A stretch of DNA of 64,000 bases. Origin: Mesorhizobium zhangyense (GTDB lineage Bacteria; Pseudomonadota; Alphaproteobacteria; Rhizobiales; Rhizobiaceae). The position numbers and the translations under genes are program-made. This document shows positions 1 to 8,762 of the stretch, piece by piece (the first letter of the stretch is position 1; each line of letters begins with the position of its first letter). The stretch spans positions 1-64,000 of the forward strand of contig NZ_JAAKZG010000016.1 in NCBI RefSeq assembly GCF_011045115.1, read 5' to 3'. The notes under the pieces were generated by a model. The model was not told where the DNA came from and did no database searches. It saw only the letters and a program-made list of their open reading frames with translations.

Positions 1-1
1 T

Positions 2-376
2 ACCGAAGCCACCTGCATCTCAAAGCCGATGACCATCATTCCTATGGTCATAACCGAGATGCAGGATCTTATCGCAGCCGGCCAGGTCCGGGCATCGGAC
101 CAGTTGATCGACCCTCAACAGGTGGTAAAGCCCGGCACGATCACCGTCTTCATGGAGCCGCTTTTCGAGGGCGGGCTCGACGGCGTCCCGCCCGGAAGCA
201 GCTGCATCGTCAATGCCTATACCAACAATCACGACCTTCTCGCGGCAAAGGATCTGAGCACCTCAAAATGGGTGTTTCTCCATGTCATCGACACGGTCGG
301 AGTGGTGCACGCCATCATACTGAGACTGCAGGCGCTGCTTCTGCCCGTGCAGACACTCGTCCTCTCAGGACATTGA
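2..376 (+). CDS. HlyD-family membrane fusion protein, C-terminal part (5' end outside window)
   Basis: The frame is already open at base 2 and ends at a TGA at 374-376, so this is the last ~124 residues of a longer gene. The visible part has the pattern of the YiaV/YibH-type HlyD family: a beta-rich stretch ending in a segment with PPGSSC and NAYT, then a hydrophobic C-terminal helix that finishes QTLVLSGH. Family members are inner-membrane anchored periplasmic adaptor proteins, often encoded next to a small DUF3302 membrane protein, which would lie outside the window. The transported substrate cannot be told. An internal ATG at 29 is not the real start, because the upstream codons in the same frame also match the family. 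Confidence 0.8.
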   Translation, partial: TEATCISKPMTIIPMVITEMQDLIAAGQVRASDQLIDPQQVVKPGTITVFMEPLFEGGLDGVPPGSSCIVNAYTNNHDLLAAKDLSTSKWVFLHVIDTVGVVHAIILRLQALLLPVQTLVLSGH

Positions 377-499
377 AATCAGCGCGGTGAGAGAGGAGTC
401 TTACAAGGGAACGCAAAGCGGTTGTCTCCGTGTGTTGCCGATAGCCGACTCCGCTTCAGAGGACATAACTGGAGCAGGCTCTGCTTTAAAATGATGGGT

Positions 500-724
500 T
501 CACACTGTGTCCGGCGCGTCGCCGTCACCGCTGTTAGCGCGTGCGAGGTCTTTCGCCATCTCGATGAGCATCTGGTAAGTAGCAATCTGTCGATCACTCT
601 GCTTGATCGCCATTTCCGTGCCCTTCGTGTTGCCCGATGAAGCCATCGACAGCAGCCCTTCCCGTTGTCGAAGTTCATCTGAAATAAGACGTTCGAAGAG
701 TGCTATCGCTTCATCCGATGCCAC
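500..724 (-). CDS. small hypothetical protein, 74 aa
   Basis: This is a GTG-start gene; the GTG is chosen because an AAGGAG ribosome-binding site lies about eight bases upstream on the minus strand. The product is charged and helical with no signal peptide or membrane segment, and probably cytoplasmic. Composition is rich in Ala, Glu, Lys and Ser, and a heptad-like hydrophobic pattern suggests a short helical bundle. I do not recognise the family. It stands alone, convergent with the HlyD gene. Two longer overlapping frames in this area have worse composition and no ribosome-binding site. Confidence 0.5.
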   Translation of the reverse strand: MASDEAIALFERLISDELRQREGLLSMASSGNTKGTEMAIKQSDRQIATYQMLIEMAKDLARANSGDGDAPDTV

Positions 725-1199
725 CAGCCAAACTCCTTACACGGGAAGTTGCAAGCTTGTGCAAAATGCAGGCGAGATTGGTATCTCAAAATTCAGGTAT
801 CGACCCACTTCCCCGAAAGCGAGGCTCGGCGAAAGTAACCGAGGAGGTTTGTGATACGAGCCCCTACTGACAGCCCGACGAGAATGCCAGCATTCAATAG
901 GAATGCAATATGCTGCGGTCATTGCCTGCCGTTAACGATTTGGACGCCTCCGGTGTATCGGACGAAGCGCATTTGATTCAAAAGCTGAGGCAGCACCGTA
1001 GGTCAGGTTCAATCGCCTCACTTTGCCCGCGCTCCGTTGTGATCTTGACCAGCGTCAAAGAAATCCGAAAAACTTGCAGGAACTCGCCAATCTCGCGGTT
1101 TTTTACACATTGTACTTTGCAACTGTTTGCAGTCTAATCAGGGAATGAGGGGATAGACGCCGTTCGAGCATCGAAATGCCAACAGCGAGGACCTCGACC
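725..1199. other. intergenic stretch, no gene recognised
   Basis: About 475 bases without a credible reading frame. The overlapping short frames have poor composition and no ribosome-binding sites. The stretch must carry the promoters of the divergent small genes at 500-724 and 1200-1667, but I cannot place them with confidence. Confidence 0.5.
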
Positions 1200-1667
1200 A
1201 TGCAACCCCTTCCAGGCATATGTGCGACCGCTTTGGCCGCGATTTTTACACTCCCGATCAGTCTCCCGGCTACAGCCACGCCACTATTCCTCCCAAAGGC
1301 ACAGACAGCCCAATCCGATGTCGTCCAGATCCGGGACGGCCCCAGATGGCGCCAGAACTTCCGGAGGGGGGACAGCTATGGCTGGCACAATGGCTATCGT
1401 GGCTATCGCCACCATCGTCACGGCTATCGCGAGCATTATGGACTCTGGTTTCCAGGGGGTGCATTCATTGCAGGGGCTATAGTCGGCAGCGCAATCGCCA
1501 ACAGCGGTAACTACTACGGCGGCTATGACGGGTACGAAGACAGGTACTACGGAAGAAGATACTATCCAGGCAGATACTACGACGATAGTTACTACGGTGA
1601 GTATTACGTCAATGGGCGTTCGTGCTCGCCCAGGATGGGCGATGCAGGTAAATGCCGGGAGTTTTGA
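1200..1667 (+). CDS. exported Tyr/Gly-rich protein, BA14K-like N-terminal half
   Basis: With the ATG at 1200, preceded by GAGGA at a good distance, the product is 155 residues and starts with a signal peptide (cleavage near TATA). A basic His/Tyr/Arg-rich stretch follows, then a hydrophobic segment of the form FPGGAFIAGAIVGSAIA, and a tail with repeated YYG and YDD motifs. The hydrophobic segment followed by a Tyr/Gly-rich tail resembles rhizobial BA14K-type envelope proteins, but the usual BA14K C-terminal motif is absent; the protein ends in a Cys-containing SCSPRMGDAGKC tail. It is probably periplasmic or surface exposed. An upstream in-frame ATG at 1176 is possible. No operon partner is evident. 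Confidence 0.6.
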   Translation: MQPLPGICATALAAIFTLPISLPATATPLFLPKAQTAQSDVVQIRDGPRWRQNFRRGDSYGWHNGYRGYRHHRHGYREHYGLWFPGGAFIAGAIVGSAIANSGNYYGGYDGYEDRYYGRRYYPGRYYDDSYYGEYYVNGRSCSPRMGDAGKCREF

Positions 1668-1962
1668 ACCAGTTCACTATGGCGGCAATCGTCGCAGAGT
1701 GATCATACTTTATTGGTGATTGCCGGCTTGTTGACTGGCTGCCTCAAAGCGGCCCGCAGGTGGGGCAAGCGCTTCTTGACAAAGTCGACTGTCATGCTTC
1801 CGGCAAGCCGCTGCTACCGACCGCCATATGTATCGTGCTACCGCGACTGCCTCGCGCATGCTGGCTTGCTGCTCGTTCAGAACAAGCAACTCGCACGGCG
1901 GATCAATTTGCACTTGGCGCTAGTATTCAAATGCAACCACAGTCTACAGCACAGAGCCCGCC

Positions 1963-3279
1963 ATGAATGATGCTGCCCCTACCGTTGTGACTGGTCGATC
2001 CGATAACGCCGTTGCTGACACGCATCAGAAGGCGCTGGAGGTCAATCTCGATGCGACGAGTTTCGGCTCGTTCGCCGAGATCGGCGCGGGTCAGGAAGTT
2101 GCGCGATGGTTTCTGCGCGTCGGCGCCGCATCGGGCACGGTTGCCAAGACCATCTCAGCCTACGACAAGGAAGTGAGCGATGACCTTTATGGCTCCGGGA
2201 CGCGCTACGTCTCCAGGCCGCGGCTTGAGACCATGCTTGATTGTGAATGGAAATCGCTTGTGCAACAGGTCGGTGATGCGCGCGGCAAAAACACGCGCTT
2301 GTTCGCGTTCGCCAATACCATTGCCGCCCGCAACTTTGCCGGCACCAACGATTGCCACGGCTGGGTCGGCGTCCGCTTTCAGGATCAACCGCGGGCTGAG
2401 GCGAGCGACGTTCTGCTGCATGTAAACCTTCTCGACAATTCCAACCTCCTTCAGCAGGAAGCGATGGGCGTTCTGGGTGTGAACCTGCTGCACGCGCTGC
2501 TGAATGAGCGGGCAGCCACCGGCGATTTGCCTGCGAGGATGTTCGCCAACCTTACAAATGATCGCCTCGAAATTGATCGGATTGTAGCGCGAGGCAGCGC
2601 GTTCGAGAGTTGCGATATGGGCGAATTGCACACAGCCTTGGCACGCGACGGTCGGGCTGAGGCAGTGACGTTGGATGGTGACGGTGCGGCCGCCACAGCC
2701 AACGAGTTTCTGTATAAAAAGTCGGTGGTGATCGTACCATTCACGACCGACCCGCTAGACAACCTTTCACCAGAAGCAATTAAGGCGTGCTTGGAAACGC
2801 TCCGCTACGAGGTAGCTGGGAATCCTGAGGTGAAGGATGTCATCGATGTGCGCCTAATGGTCGTCGATACTGATGCGTCGCTGCCTGCAACGGGCGAGGG
2901 GGCGGCGATGATCACACGGCATCGCCAGTTGTATCGCATCACTGCATTCGTGCGTCGATATACGCAGGCGCCGTTGCGTTTCGCGATGCCGCTGCCTGCG
3001 TTGATGCGGATTTTTGATGATGTGAAATATCAGCAACTGGAGGGCCGCCTGCTTGAGGGTATCGCGCGACTTTTCGGCTCGAACGTACGTTTACTGGCCT
3101 GTCCATGCCCTCGCGACGAGTTGCTTCACCTGCTCACGACCGAGTCGGGACATGGATGGGAGGTCGACGGTAATCGGCAATGGATAACTGCAGAGCAGTT
3201 GCGCCCCGCACCGCCTCTTCGACATCTTTATGAATATCTGCTGGCCAGTGGCTTCCTCGTGGCGATGCCTCCAAACTGA
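1963..3279 (+). CDS. conserved protein of unknown function, 438 aa
   Basis: A long frame with normal codon use. No signal peptide or membrane segment is visible, so it is probably cytoplasmic. Landmarks are RGKNTRLFAFANT followed by AARNFAGTNDCHGW at about residues 108-134, a run of LLQQEAMGVLGVNLLHAL near 160, and a C-terminal half with two alpha/beta-looking segments. From memory this resembles a family of 450-480 residue proteins that databases label inconsistently (as TonB-dependent receptor or nicotinate-nucleotide adenylyltransferase) although they have neither a barrel nor a nucleotidyltransferase motif. I do not assign a function. It stands alone, convergent with the barrel gene that ends at 3308. 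Confidence 0.75.
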   Translation: MNDAAPTVVTGRSDNAVADTHQKALEVNLDATSFGSFAEIGAGQEVARWFLRVGAASGTVAKTISAYDKEVSDDLYGSGTRYVSRPRLETMLDCEWKSLVQQVGDARGKNTRLFAFANTIAARNFAGTNDCHGWVGVRFQDQPRAEASDVLLHVNLLDNSNLLQQEAMGVLGVNLLHALLNERAATGDLPARMFANLTNDRLEIDRIVARGSAFESCDMGELHTALARDGRAEAVTLDGDGAAATANEFLYKKSVVIVPFTTDPLDNLSPEAIKACLETLRYEVAGNPEVKDVIDVRLMVVDTDASLPATGEGAAMITRHRQLYRITAFVRRYTQAPLRFAMPLPALMRIFDDVKYQQLEGRLLEGIARLFGSNVRLLACPCPRDELLHLLTTESGHGWEVDGNRQWITAEQLRPAPPLRHLYEYLLASGFLVAMPPN

Positions 3280-3307
3280 GAGGTCGAGATGTAGGGGGTT
3301 CTTGCAC

Positions 3308-4102
3308 CTAAAATCGCACCACCAGCCCAAGGATTGGGCCCTGTTGGACCACATCGAAGATAAATCCGTCGTCGTTATTGTAGTCGACACCCAGTGCCCG
3401 GTAACCCGCCACCGCCGAAATTTGATCGTTGAACCGGTAGCCGATGGCCCCAGCAACGTCCCAGTCGATATCGGCTTCACCGGCGCCGACAAGCCCCCAT
3501 GCCGTCAAATAGATATTGGGCGTGATTGAATAGTTTCCGCGAAAGCCAGCCATCCCATCCACCCAAGTCGCGCCGTCGCTTTGCGAGAGCCCATCAAGAA
3601 TGCCACCGCTGAAGGAGATGTCGTTTTCGACCGACCACACTCTGACACCGGCAACGACATCGAGGCGACCGGAGTTGCTTTCAAACAAGGAGTAGCCTGC
3701 TCCTACCAAACCCGCAAACGTCTCTGATGATACTGCCACGTTTGACGCCAGAATGCCTCTGGGCGTCCCCGCAACGCCCGAAATCTTCGAATACATGATG
3801 TCGCCAAAGATGCTGTAGCGGCCATATCTCGCCTCGCCGATCGCCATAGCACCAAAGTCGAGATGGTCGACGATATCGCCGAAACTGGCATCGACGTCGA
3901 CTGGCGGCAGGCCGAACTGACCTACCTCGCCCGATAGTCCCGCGGCCCAGAAATAGGGAGCGACCGAAAACGTCCAGCCCGGCTCGATCACAAGCTGGTG
4001 GGTTTCTGGCGCCACCGGCGAGTAAACGTCAGCAGCGGCGGCGCTGTCGGCGACCACGAGAATTCCGGCGCAGGCTAGTATGTTCACAAATCCAGACTTC
4101 AT
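3308..4102 (-). CDS. outer-membrane beta-barrel protein, 264 aa
   Basis: The protein has a signal peptide (cleavage after SAAA, about residue 23) and then alternating hydrophobic/polar strands typical of an eight- to ten-strand barrel. It ends in an aromatic residue (VVRF), the usual recognition signal for outer-membrane assembly. The pattern PGWTFSVAPYFWAAGLSGEVG near the start resembles a common alphaproteobacterial family of outer-membrane proteins. The start is supported by a strong GGGAGGG site just upstream. The next minus-strand gene upstream begins only 57 bases away, so the two may share transcription. A structural or porin-like role is likely; no substrate can be inferred. Confidence 0.8.
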   Translation of the reverse strand: MKSGFVNILACAGILVVADSAAAADVYSPVAPETHQLVIEPGWTFSVAPYFWAAGLSGEVGQFGLPPVDVDASFGDIVDHLDFGAMAIGEARYGRYSIFGDIMYSKISGVAGTPRGILASNVAVSSETFAGLVGAGYSLFESNSGRLDVVAGVRVWSVENDISFSGGILDGLSQSDGATWVDGMAGFRGNYSITPNIYLTAWGLVGAGEADIDWDVAGAIGYRFNDQISAVAGYRALGVDYNNDDGFIFDVVQQGPILGLVVRF

Positions 4103-4158
4103 ATATCCCTCCCCAACGTTCCAACTCGATGACAGCCAACCTTGTCTACCTCGATCAG

Positions 4159-5499
4159 CTACCGATCACATACGCTCCTGGTCCCGACGTTCGCGGCACC
4201 GCAATCGTTGTTGATTGGGCTGCGCTGCCCTGTTCGCCCGCGCGGCGTCGTGACGCCCAGTGCACCAACCTCGTTTGCATAATTATCCCGAGTATTCTGA
4301 TCGACCATGGCAACAGGAGCGGCAATGGCGAGGCCAGCAGCAGTGCCAGCCACTGCCGCCGCGCCAGCTGTAGCAGCTACAATCCGATCACCAAAACCTA
4401 CCCGACTGTCGGTAAGAGCTTGACCGTCCGAGATACGCGAACCAATGAGTTGGACGATCTCAGGTGACTCCGCAAATTTGCCATGGTTGAGTTTGTCCCC
4501 GGATTTGACCTTTGTCAGGTCGATTACCGTTATCTTGTTCGCCGCGAGTTCCTCCTTGTAGGGCGTCTGTTCCGGGTCGATCGATCCGAGCCGGGCGACA
4601 TCACCCCAGACCCGACGCGAAACAGCCAGCGCGCGATCATCCTGTGAAACGAAGAGTGTGAATTTGGGATGCTGTTTGCCCATGTCGGCGATTTGAGAAC
4701 GGAATACATCCACATCGACATCGGGAGCAGCGAGCATGATGTTCTTGAATTTCGGTGGAAGACCACCGTTGCGGATGGCCATCTGGCGTAGCGATTCCAG
4801 CGCCAACCAGTTTCCCATAGAATGGGCGAGAACAGATACTTCCTTTACGCCGGGGTCACGCGCCAGATATTGAAAGAGCGTTTCCAGTGCGTTTCGCGTG
4901 TAATTGGTGCTTTCGCGGTCATATCCGTAGGCAAAGGTACTTCCACGTGAAGGCCACGTGACCAAAATGGGAACGCTGTCGGTTCCTGCATCATTGGCAA
5001 TTTGAGCAAACCGGAAAACCGAGTCCTCAAACCGATTATTGAAGCCGTGGATGAACACAAGAACGCTATGATCCGGGCTTTTCCTGGCAGAGGCGCTAAG
5101 CCAAACTTTCGCTCCCTCCAAGGTGAGTTCCTCGCCCTTGAGGACCGCGAAATCGGTCGCTGGATTGGGAGGTAATTTCTTTGGCCAGGCCACTTCCCCT
5201 ACCTTGCGGACGTTGCTTGGAGGTATCGAGACGGTGATGTCAGCGAATGCGGGGGCCGGACCGCGCTCGCCCGTAAACATCTCCCCCGGCTTGGACGAAC
5301 GGCTGCGGGTTGTAGCTACAAGCATTTCGACCTTGCTGGATGTTGGTGAGGTGTCAGCCACCGGCAGGAGTACGTCCTTTGGACGCCCTGCACACCCCAA
5401 CAAGGCAACAGACAGGATTGAGGTCAGAAATAAGCGTTGGACACTTCCAGCGAAAGAAAATGACCTTGTGCACGCTAAGCGGCCGCTGATGGTGCTCAC
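4159..5499 (-). CDS. lipoprotein alpha/beta hydrolase, DUF900 family
   Basis: The GTG start is supported by an AAGGA site 6-8 bases upstream. A lipobox (SVALLGC, Cys36) follows an unusually long N-terminal region, so the protein should be lipid anchored. The hydrolase core shows HGFNN (about 151-155), the nucleophile elbow AHSMGN with Ser227, an Asp in AAPDVDVDVF and a His in NHGKF, which makes up a plausible catalytic triad. This order matches DUF900-type hydrolases, whose substrates are mostly unknown. The C-terminal 60-70 residues hold an Ala/Gly-rich hydrophobic stretch and a low-complexity tail. The barrel gene downstream is only 56 bases away. Confidence 0.8.
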   Translation of the reverse strand: MSTISGRLACTRSFSFAGSVQRLFLTSILSVALLGCAGRPKDVLLPVADTSPTSSKVEMLVATTRSRSSKPGEMFTGERGPAPAFADITVSIPPSNVRKVGEVAWPKKLPPNPATDFAVLKGEELTLEGAKVWLSASARKSPDHSVLVFIHGFNNRFEDSVFRFAQIANDAGTDSVPILVTWPSRGSTFAYGYDRESTNYTRNALETLFQYLARDPGVKEVSVLAHSMGNWLALESLRQMAIRNGGLPPKFKNIMLAAPDVDVDVFRSQIADMGKQHPKFTLFVSQDDRALAVSRRVWGDVARLGSIDPEQTPYKEELAANKITVIDLTKVKSGDKLNHGKFAESPEIVQLIGSRISDGQALTDSRVGFGDRIVAATAGAAAVAGTAAGLAIAAPVAMVDQNTRDNYANEVGALGVTTPRGRTGQRSPINNDCGAANVGTRSVCDR

Positions 5500-5559
5500 T
5501 GGTTTTCCTTTTGGCGCGAATTTGACTTTGGCGCGCGACAGCGGATCAACTAGACAGGA

Positions 5560-5895
5560 TTAATCGACATAAACGACGACGTAGCGGCCACCGGACGACT
5601 GATAATACGCACCCCCGCAGCGCCACAGCGACATCCCGTTTACACTTACCCGTGCACAGGCCGGTGGCAGTGTTGCGATATAGATCGCCGATCGCCGTAC
5701 CGTGCGCCGCGTCGTTCGGCGCGCGACACCAGCCACGCTTCTCGGTGTCCCCGGCCTGCCTACACGCGCCTCGGCGCTGGAGACGATCGAGCCGGTTGGA
5801 ACGAACTGGCCACCAAGCCAGGCGTCGGTCATCAGGATGGCTGTGATCACAGCCGCGATAGAGAGATATTTGAAAAGCTTGCGCTGCGTGTTCAT
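5560..5895 (-). CDS. small exported protein, 111 aa, unknown function
   Basis: The N-terminus has a signal anchor (hydrophobic residues about 10-28). A basic Arg/Thr-rich middle and a C-terminal part with two Cys residues and a YYQSSGGRYVVVYV ending follow. The Cys pair (PPACARV and WRCGGAYY) could form a periplasmic disulfide. Its start overlaps the end of the DUF2092 gene by four bases (ATGA type), so the two are almost certainly translated together. I have seen this kind of short Tyr/Gly-ended protein beside DUF2092 proteins, but no function is known to me. Confidence 0.65.
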   Translation of the reverse strand: MNTQRKLFKYLSIAAVITAILMTDAWLGGQFVPTGSIVSSAEARVGRPGTPRSVAGVARRTTRRTVRRSAIYIATLPPACARVSVNGMSLWRCGGAYYQSSGGRYVVVYVD

Positions 5896-6707
5896 TCGCC
5901 ACTCTCCAGTGTCAGTTCGCCGACCTCGTCCGAATATACCTGCTCGAGTTTCTTCGCGTCGGTCGGCGGCACAAAGGCAAATAGCTTAGGATCGTTTTCG
6001 GATGTCACGTTCCAGTTGCTCAGCCTCAGCGCGTACTGGGGCGCGCCGGTCACCCATTTGGTGGTGATCACATATTTCAATGGCAGCTTCTGCTCTCCCT
6101 TCTGCACCCAGATCTGCCAATCGACAGCATCGGTGCGGAAGGCCAGATGATCGCACTGAACCCCACCGATAGAGGCTTCACCGATCAGCTTTCCCTCTAT
6201 CGCACCTTCGGTCATAACTGCGTATGGATCGGCCGAAAGCAGGTCTGCGCCGGCAGCGTCCAACCCAGTCGAAATCCTGAACTCTTCGATCGCCTCATCA
6301 AAGGATGGCCCCGGGCTTTCAAGCTGGGCGTAGACGTTCATGCCCTTGCCGTAGAGCGAGATAACTTTGCCGTCGAAGGTGACCTCAACGTCGGCATAGG
6401 GACCTTTGCGGGTCATGCGGAACCCTTCGCCGCGCGAGGCCGCGATGGAGCCGGAAGCGCTATACTGTATCTTTTGTCCGGCCGTGTCGACGATCTCATG
6501 ATCGGTATCGTAGTCGACGCTGAATGCCTTCAGGCCCTTCAGATGGTTGGACATCGCGACGAGGATGTCGTCGGCGTCCTTATCTATGGCACTTTGGCTC
6601 CAGGCTGGGCCATAGGAAAGCACGAGCCCGACGGCGGCGGCGAGCACTGGGCGGGTTTGCCACCGCATAACGGATCGACTTGAGACAGTGCAGTTTGATT
6701 TTTGCAT
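5892..6707 (-). CDS. DUF2092 family periplasmic protein (LolA-like fold)
   Basis: 271 residues with a signal peptide (cleavage after AWSQS, about residue 39). The mature part begins with an alpha helix and continues as a series of beta strands with the DUF2092 pattern, including AFSVDYDTDHEIV and a late segment with GVQCDHLAFRT and WQIWVQKGE. The family is thought to share the curved-sheet fold of LolA/LolB, which binds lipids or hydrophobic ligands in the periplasm; that role is inference here. It lies ten bases downstream of the DUF3604 gene and overlaps the following small gene, so it belongs to the parvulin-HupE-DUF3604 operon. Confidence 0.85.
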   Translation of the reverse strand: MQKSNCTVSSRSVMRWQTRPVLAAAVGLVLSYGPAWSQSAIDKDADDILVAMSNHLKGLKAFSVDYDTDHEIVDTAGQKIQYSASGSIAASRGEGFRMTRKGPYADVEVTFDGKVISLYGKGMNVYAQLESPGPSFDEAIEEFRISTGLDAAGADLLSADPYAVMTEGAIEGKLIGEASIGGVQCDHLAFRTDAVDWQIWVQKGEQKLPLKYVITTKWVTGAPQYALRLSNWNVTSENDPKLFAFVPPTDAKKLEQVYSDEVGELTLESGE

Positions 6708-6717
6708 GTTCCCATCC

Positions 6718-8691
6718 TCACTTTGGTGTGTACCAAATCGGCGATGTGTAAGCGCGCTCCGTGGTGGTCATCCGCACCTCCGGCGGCATGGTCAGGCCAA
6801 AGTACTTGGCATCATAAGCGGTCCAGCGTGGCGTCGGGATTTCGATGACGCGGCCGTAGTAGAAAGCGCGCTGCTTCGGATCGAACTCGGGATCGCTCCA
6901 AACCGCGATTAGTTCCGGAGCGCCTATCGTGTTGGTCCATGTGGCGTTTTGCACATCCACCGTATCGCCCACCAGCGGCACCTTGCCATCAGTGCCCGGC
7001 TTGCGATCACCCGACCAAGCTACGTCGTAGACCTTCTCGTGTACTTCATCGGCAGAGTCGAGCCAGCCCTTGACGATCTGGTAGCGATCGAGGTTAGCGC
7101 CGATCGGATCTTTGAGAGCGGCAACGAGGAAGCTTGGCGCCTTACCAGCGGGTGCATCTGTCAGGTCGCCGCCCATCGGCACGCCTTTGCTGTAGCCAGC
7201 GAGAGCTGGGCTCCTCGAATTGGCGTCATCGGCTGTGAAATCGAAGCCGCCGAAGAAGCGCACCAGAATACGTGGCCCGGTGGTGGCATAGGTTTCCCGG
7301 CGTTTCATGGCGTCGAAGATCGAGGCACGCGTGTTTTCCTGGGCCCACACAGCGGCATAGCCCGACGCCGTGGTCTCCCAGCCCAGGATCTTCAGTCCAA
7401 GCTTCGGATTAGTCATAAATGGGTGGCTTGTTCGGCCCGGATTTGGCTCTCCTGAAGAAATCTTGCCCCAGAAATTGTCGTCATCAGCTGTAGAAAGGCC
7501 AGTGTGTGAGTCTGTTGAGCCGACAAGCCCAAATTTGTATGGATTGACGCCAAGCTTCGCTTCGAGTTTCAAGCCGTTTTTCAATGCGGAGCGCGTATAT
7601 TCAAACTCCAACATCTCCGGTTTCTTGGCCTCGCTGAGATCGAGGTTACCCTTGTCCCATTTCTCGAAATTGGCGAATTCGTCGTTCGGCGACAGCGTCG
7701 GGTGGCTTTCCCCGTCTCCCTTCATCTGGGTGGTCTCGTAAAGGATTTCCCAGCGCTTTCGCTGCTCAGCGTAATCCCGGTCTATTTCCTTTCCGGTGGA
7801 TGGCTCGACCAGTGGAAACATGGTCCCATTGCTGAGGTTGCCATTATGGGCGATGGCCAGCACACTGCCGCCTGTTTTCTCTTCATAGTTGCGCAACCAC
7901 TTCCACAGGTCACGCGGGTTGTTGCTGCCGAGCGGCGGCTGTGTAGTGTACGGCTCAATGAGAGCCGCCTTTTCGCCACCGTCGCGAAAGATCACGTTAC
8001 GATGTAGGTTGTTTCCCTTGTCGAGAGAGGTCCACTCGTAGCCAATGAAAGCGGTGAACCGCCCAGGATCATTGGCCTCCTCGGCGGCATCTATAATGCT
8101 TTGCCATACCGATCGATAGGCCGGGTTGCCCGGCTGGTAGGTAATGTCCGGCGGAAATTTCCCCTGCGAAAAGGCGACGACAATGTCCCACGCAGCCTCG
8201 GCGCCTTTTCCTGACTGGACCATATCATACCATTTCCGTCCCTGCGGGTTCTGCAGGATTTCCGGTTTTCCCGCGAGGAAGTCGGCGAAAAATCCAAGAT
8301 TGTCGGAATGATCCGCGACAACTAGGAAATCGAGTGGACGCGACAGCTTTACTGGCTGGCCGCTTGAGGCTGTGATCTCCTCGCCCTTGGCGAAGCGATA
8401 AGCTTCGCGAGGTCCGATCCTCGCTCCTGCGGCGCCGGCGTCAAAGGAAAGCGCTGTGTGGAGATGCGTGTCGCCGAACAAGGGCCGCATCGGAAAGTTG
8501 CGTCCCGCCCAGGGCGAATAGGGACGCTTCGTCGGGAAAATGTCAGTGCCGGTCTTCGCATCGATGTCGCCGACATCGGTGTGCACGGCTTCCTGAGCCA
8601 GCGATGGCATGGAGGGTGCTGTCCACAATCCGAGAGTCGCGATACTGCGCAAGAGAGCATTCTTCAGGGTGTACCCAGTGTCGGTCATCAT
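6718..8691 (-). CDS. DUF3604 family exported protein (PHP-like metal site)
   Basis: 657 residues with an N-terminal signal peptide. Motifs typical of DUF3604 are all visible: FGDTHLHT at about 72-79, VVADHSD at about 124-130, a GYEWTS segment, AHNGNLSNG, and GSTDSHTG in the C-terminal half. The His/Asp set recalls PHP-type metal-dependent phosphoesterases, so a metal-dependent hydrolase in the periplasm is a reasonable inference, but I know of no firmly assigned activity. The start has a GGAGGG site. The gene lies 71 bases downstream of the HupE-like gene and ten bases upstream of the DUF2092 gene. Confidence 0.9.
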   Translation of the reverse strand: MMTDTGYTLKNALLRSIATLGLWTAPSMPSLAQEAVHTDVGDIDAKTGTDIFPTKRPYSPWAGRNFPMRPLFGDTHLHTALSFDAGAAGARIGPREAYRFAKGEEITASSGQPVKLSRPLDFLVVADHSDNLGFFADFLAGKPEILQNPQGRKWYDMVQSGKGAEAAWDIVVAFSQGKFPPDITYQPGNPAYRSVWQSIIDAAEEANDPGRFTAFIGYEWTSLDKGNNLHRNVIFRDGGEKAALIEPYTTQPPLGSNNPRDLWKWLRNYEEKTGGSVLAIAHNGNLSNGTMFPLVEPSTGKEIDRDYAEQRKRWEILYETTQMKGDGESHPTLSPNDEFANFEKWDKGNLDLSEAKKPEMLEFEYTRSALKNGLKLEAKLGVNPYKFGLVGSTDSHTGLSTADDDNFWGKISSGEPNPGRTSHPFMTNPKLGLKILGWETTASGYAAVWAQENTRASIFDAMKRRETYATTGPRILVRFFGGFDFTADDANSRSPALAGYSKGVPMGGDLTDAPAGKAPSFLVAALKDPIGANLDRYQIVKGWLDSADEVHEKVYDVAWSGDRKPGTDGKVPLVGDTVDVQNATWTNTIGAPELIAVWSDPEFDPKQRAFYYGRVIEIPTPRWTAYDAKYFGLTMPPEVRMTTTERAYTSPIWYTPK

Positions 8692-8762
8692 TGTCCCTCC
8701 CGTTTCGCGGCCGTATCAATGGTTCCGCGCATGCTTCTTGATTTATCGGATCGAGCGCCTCA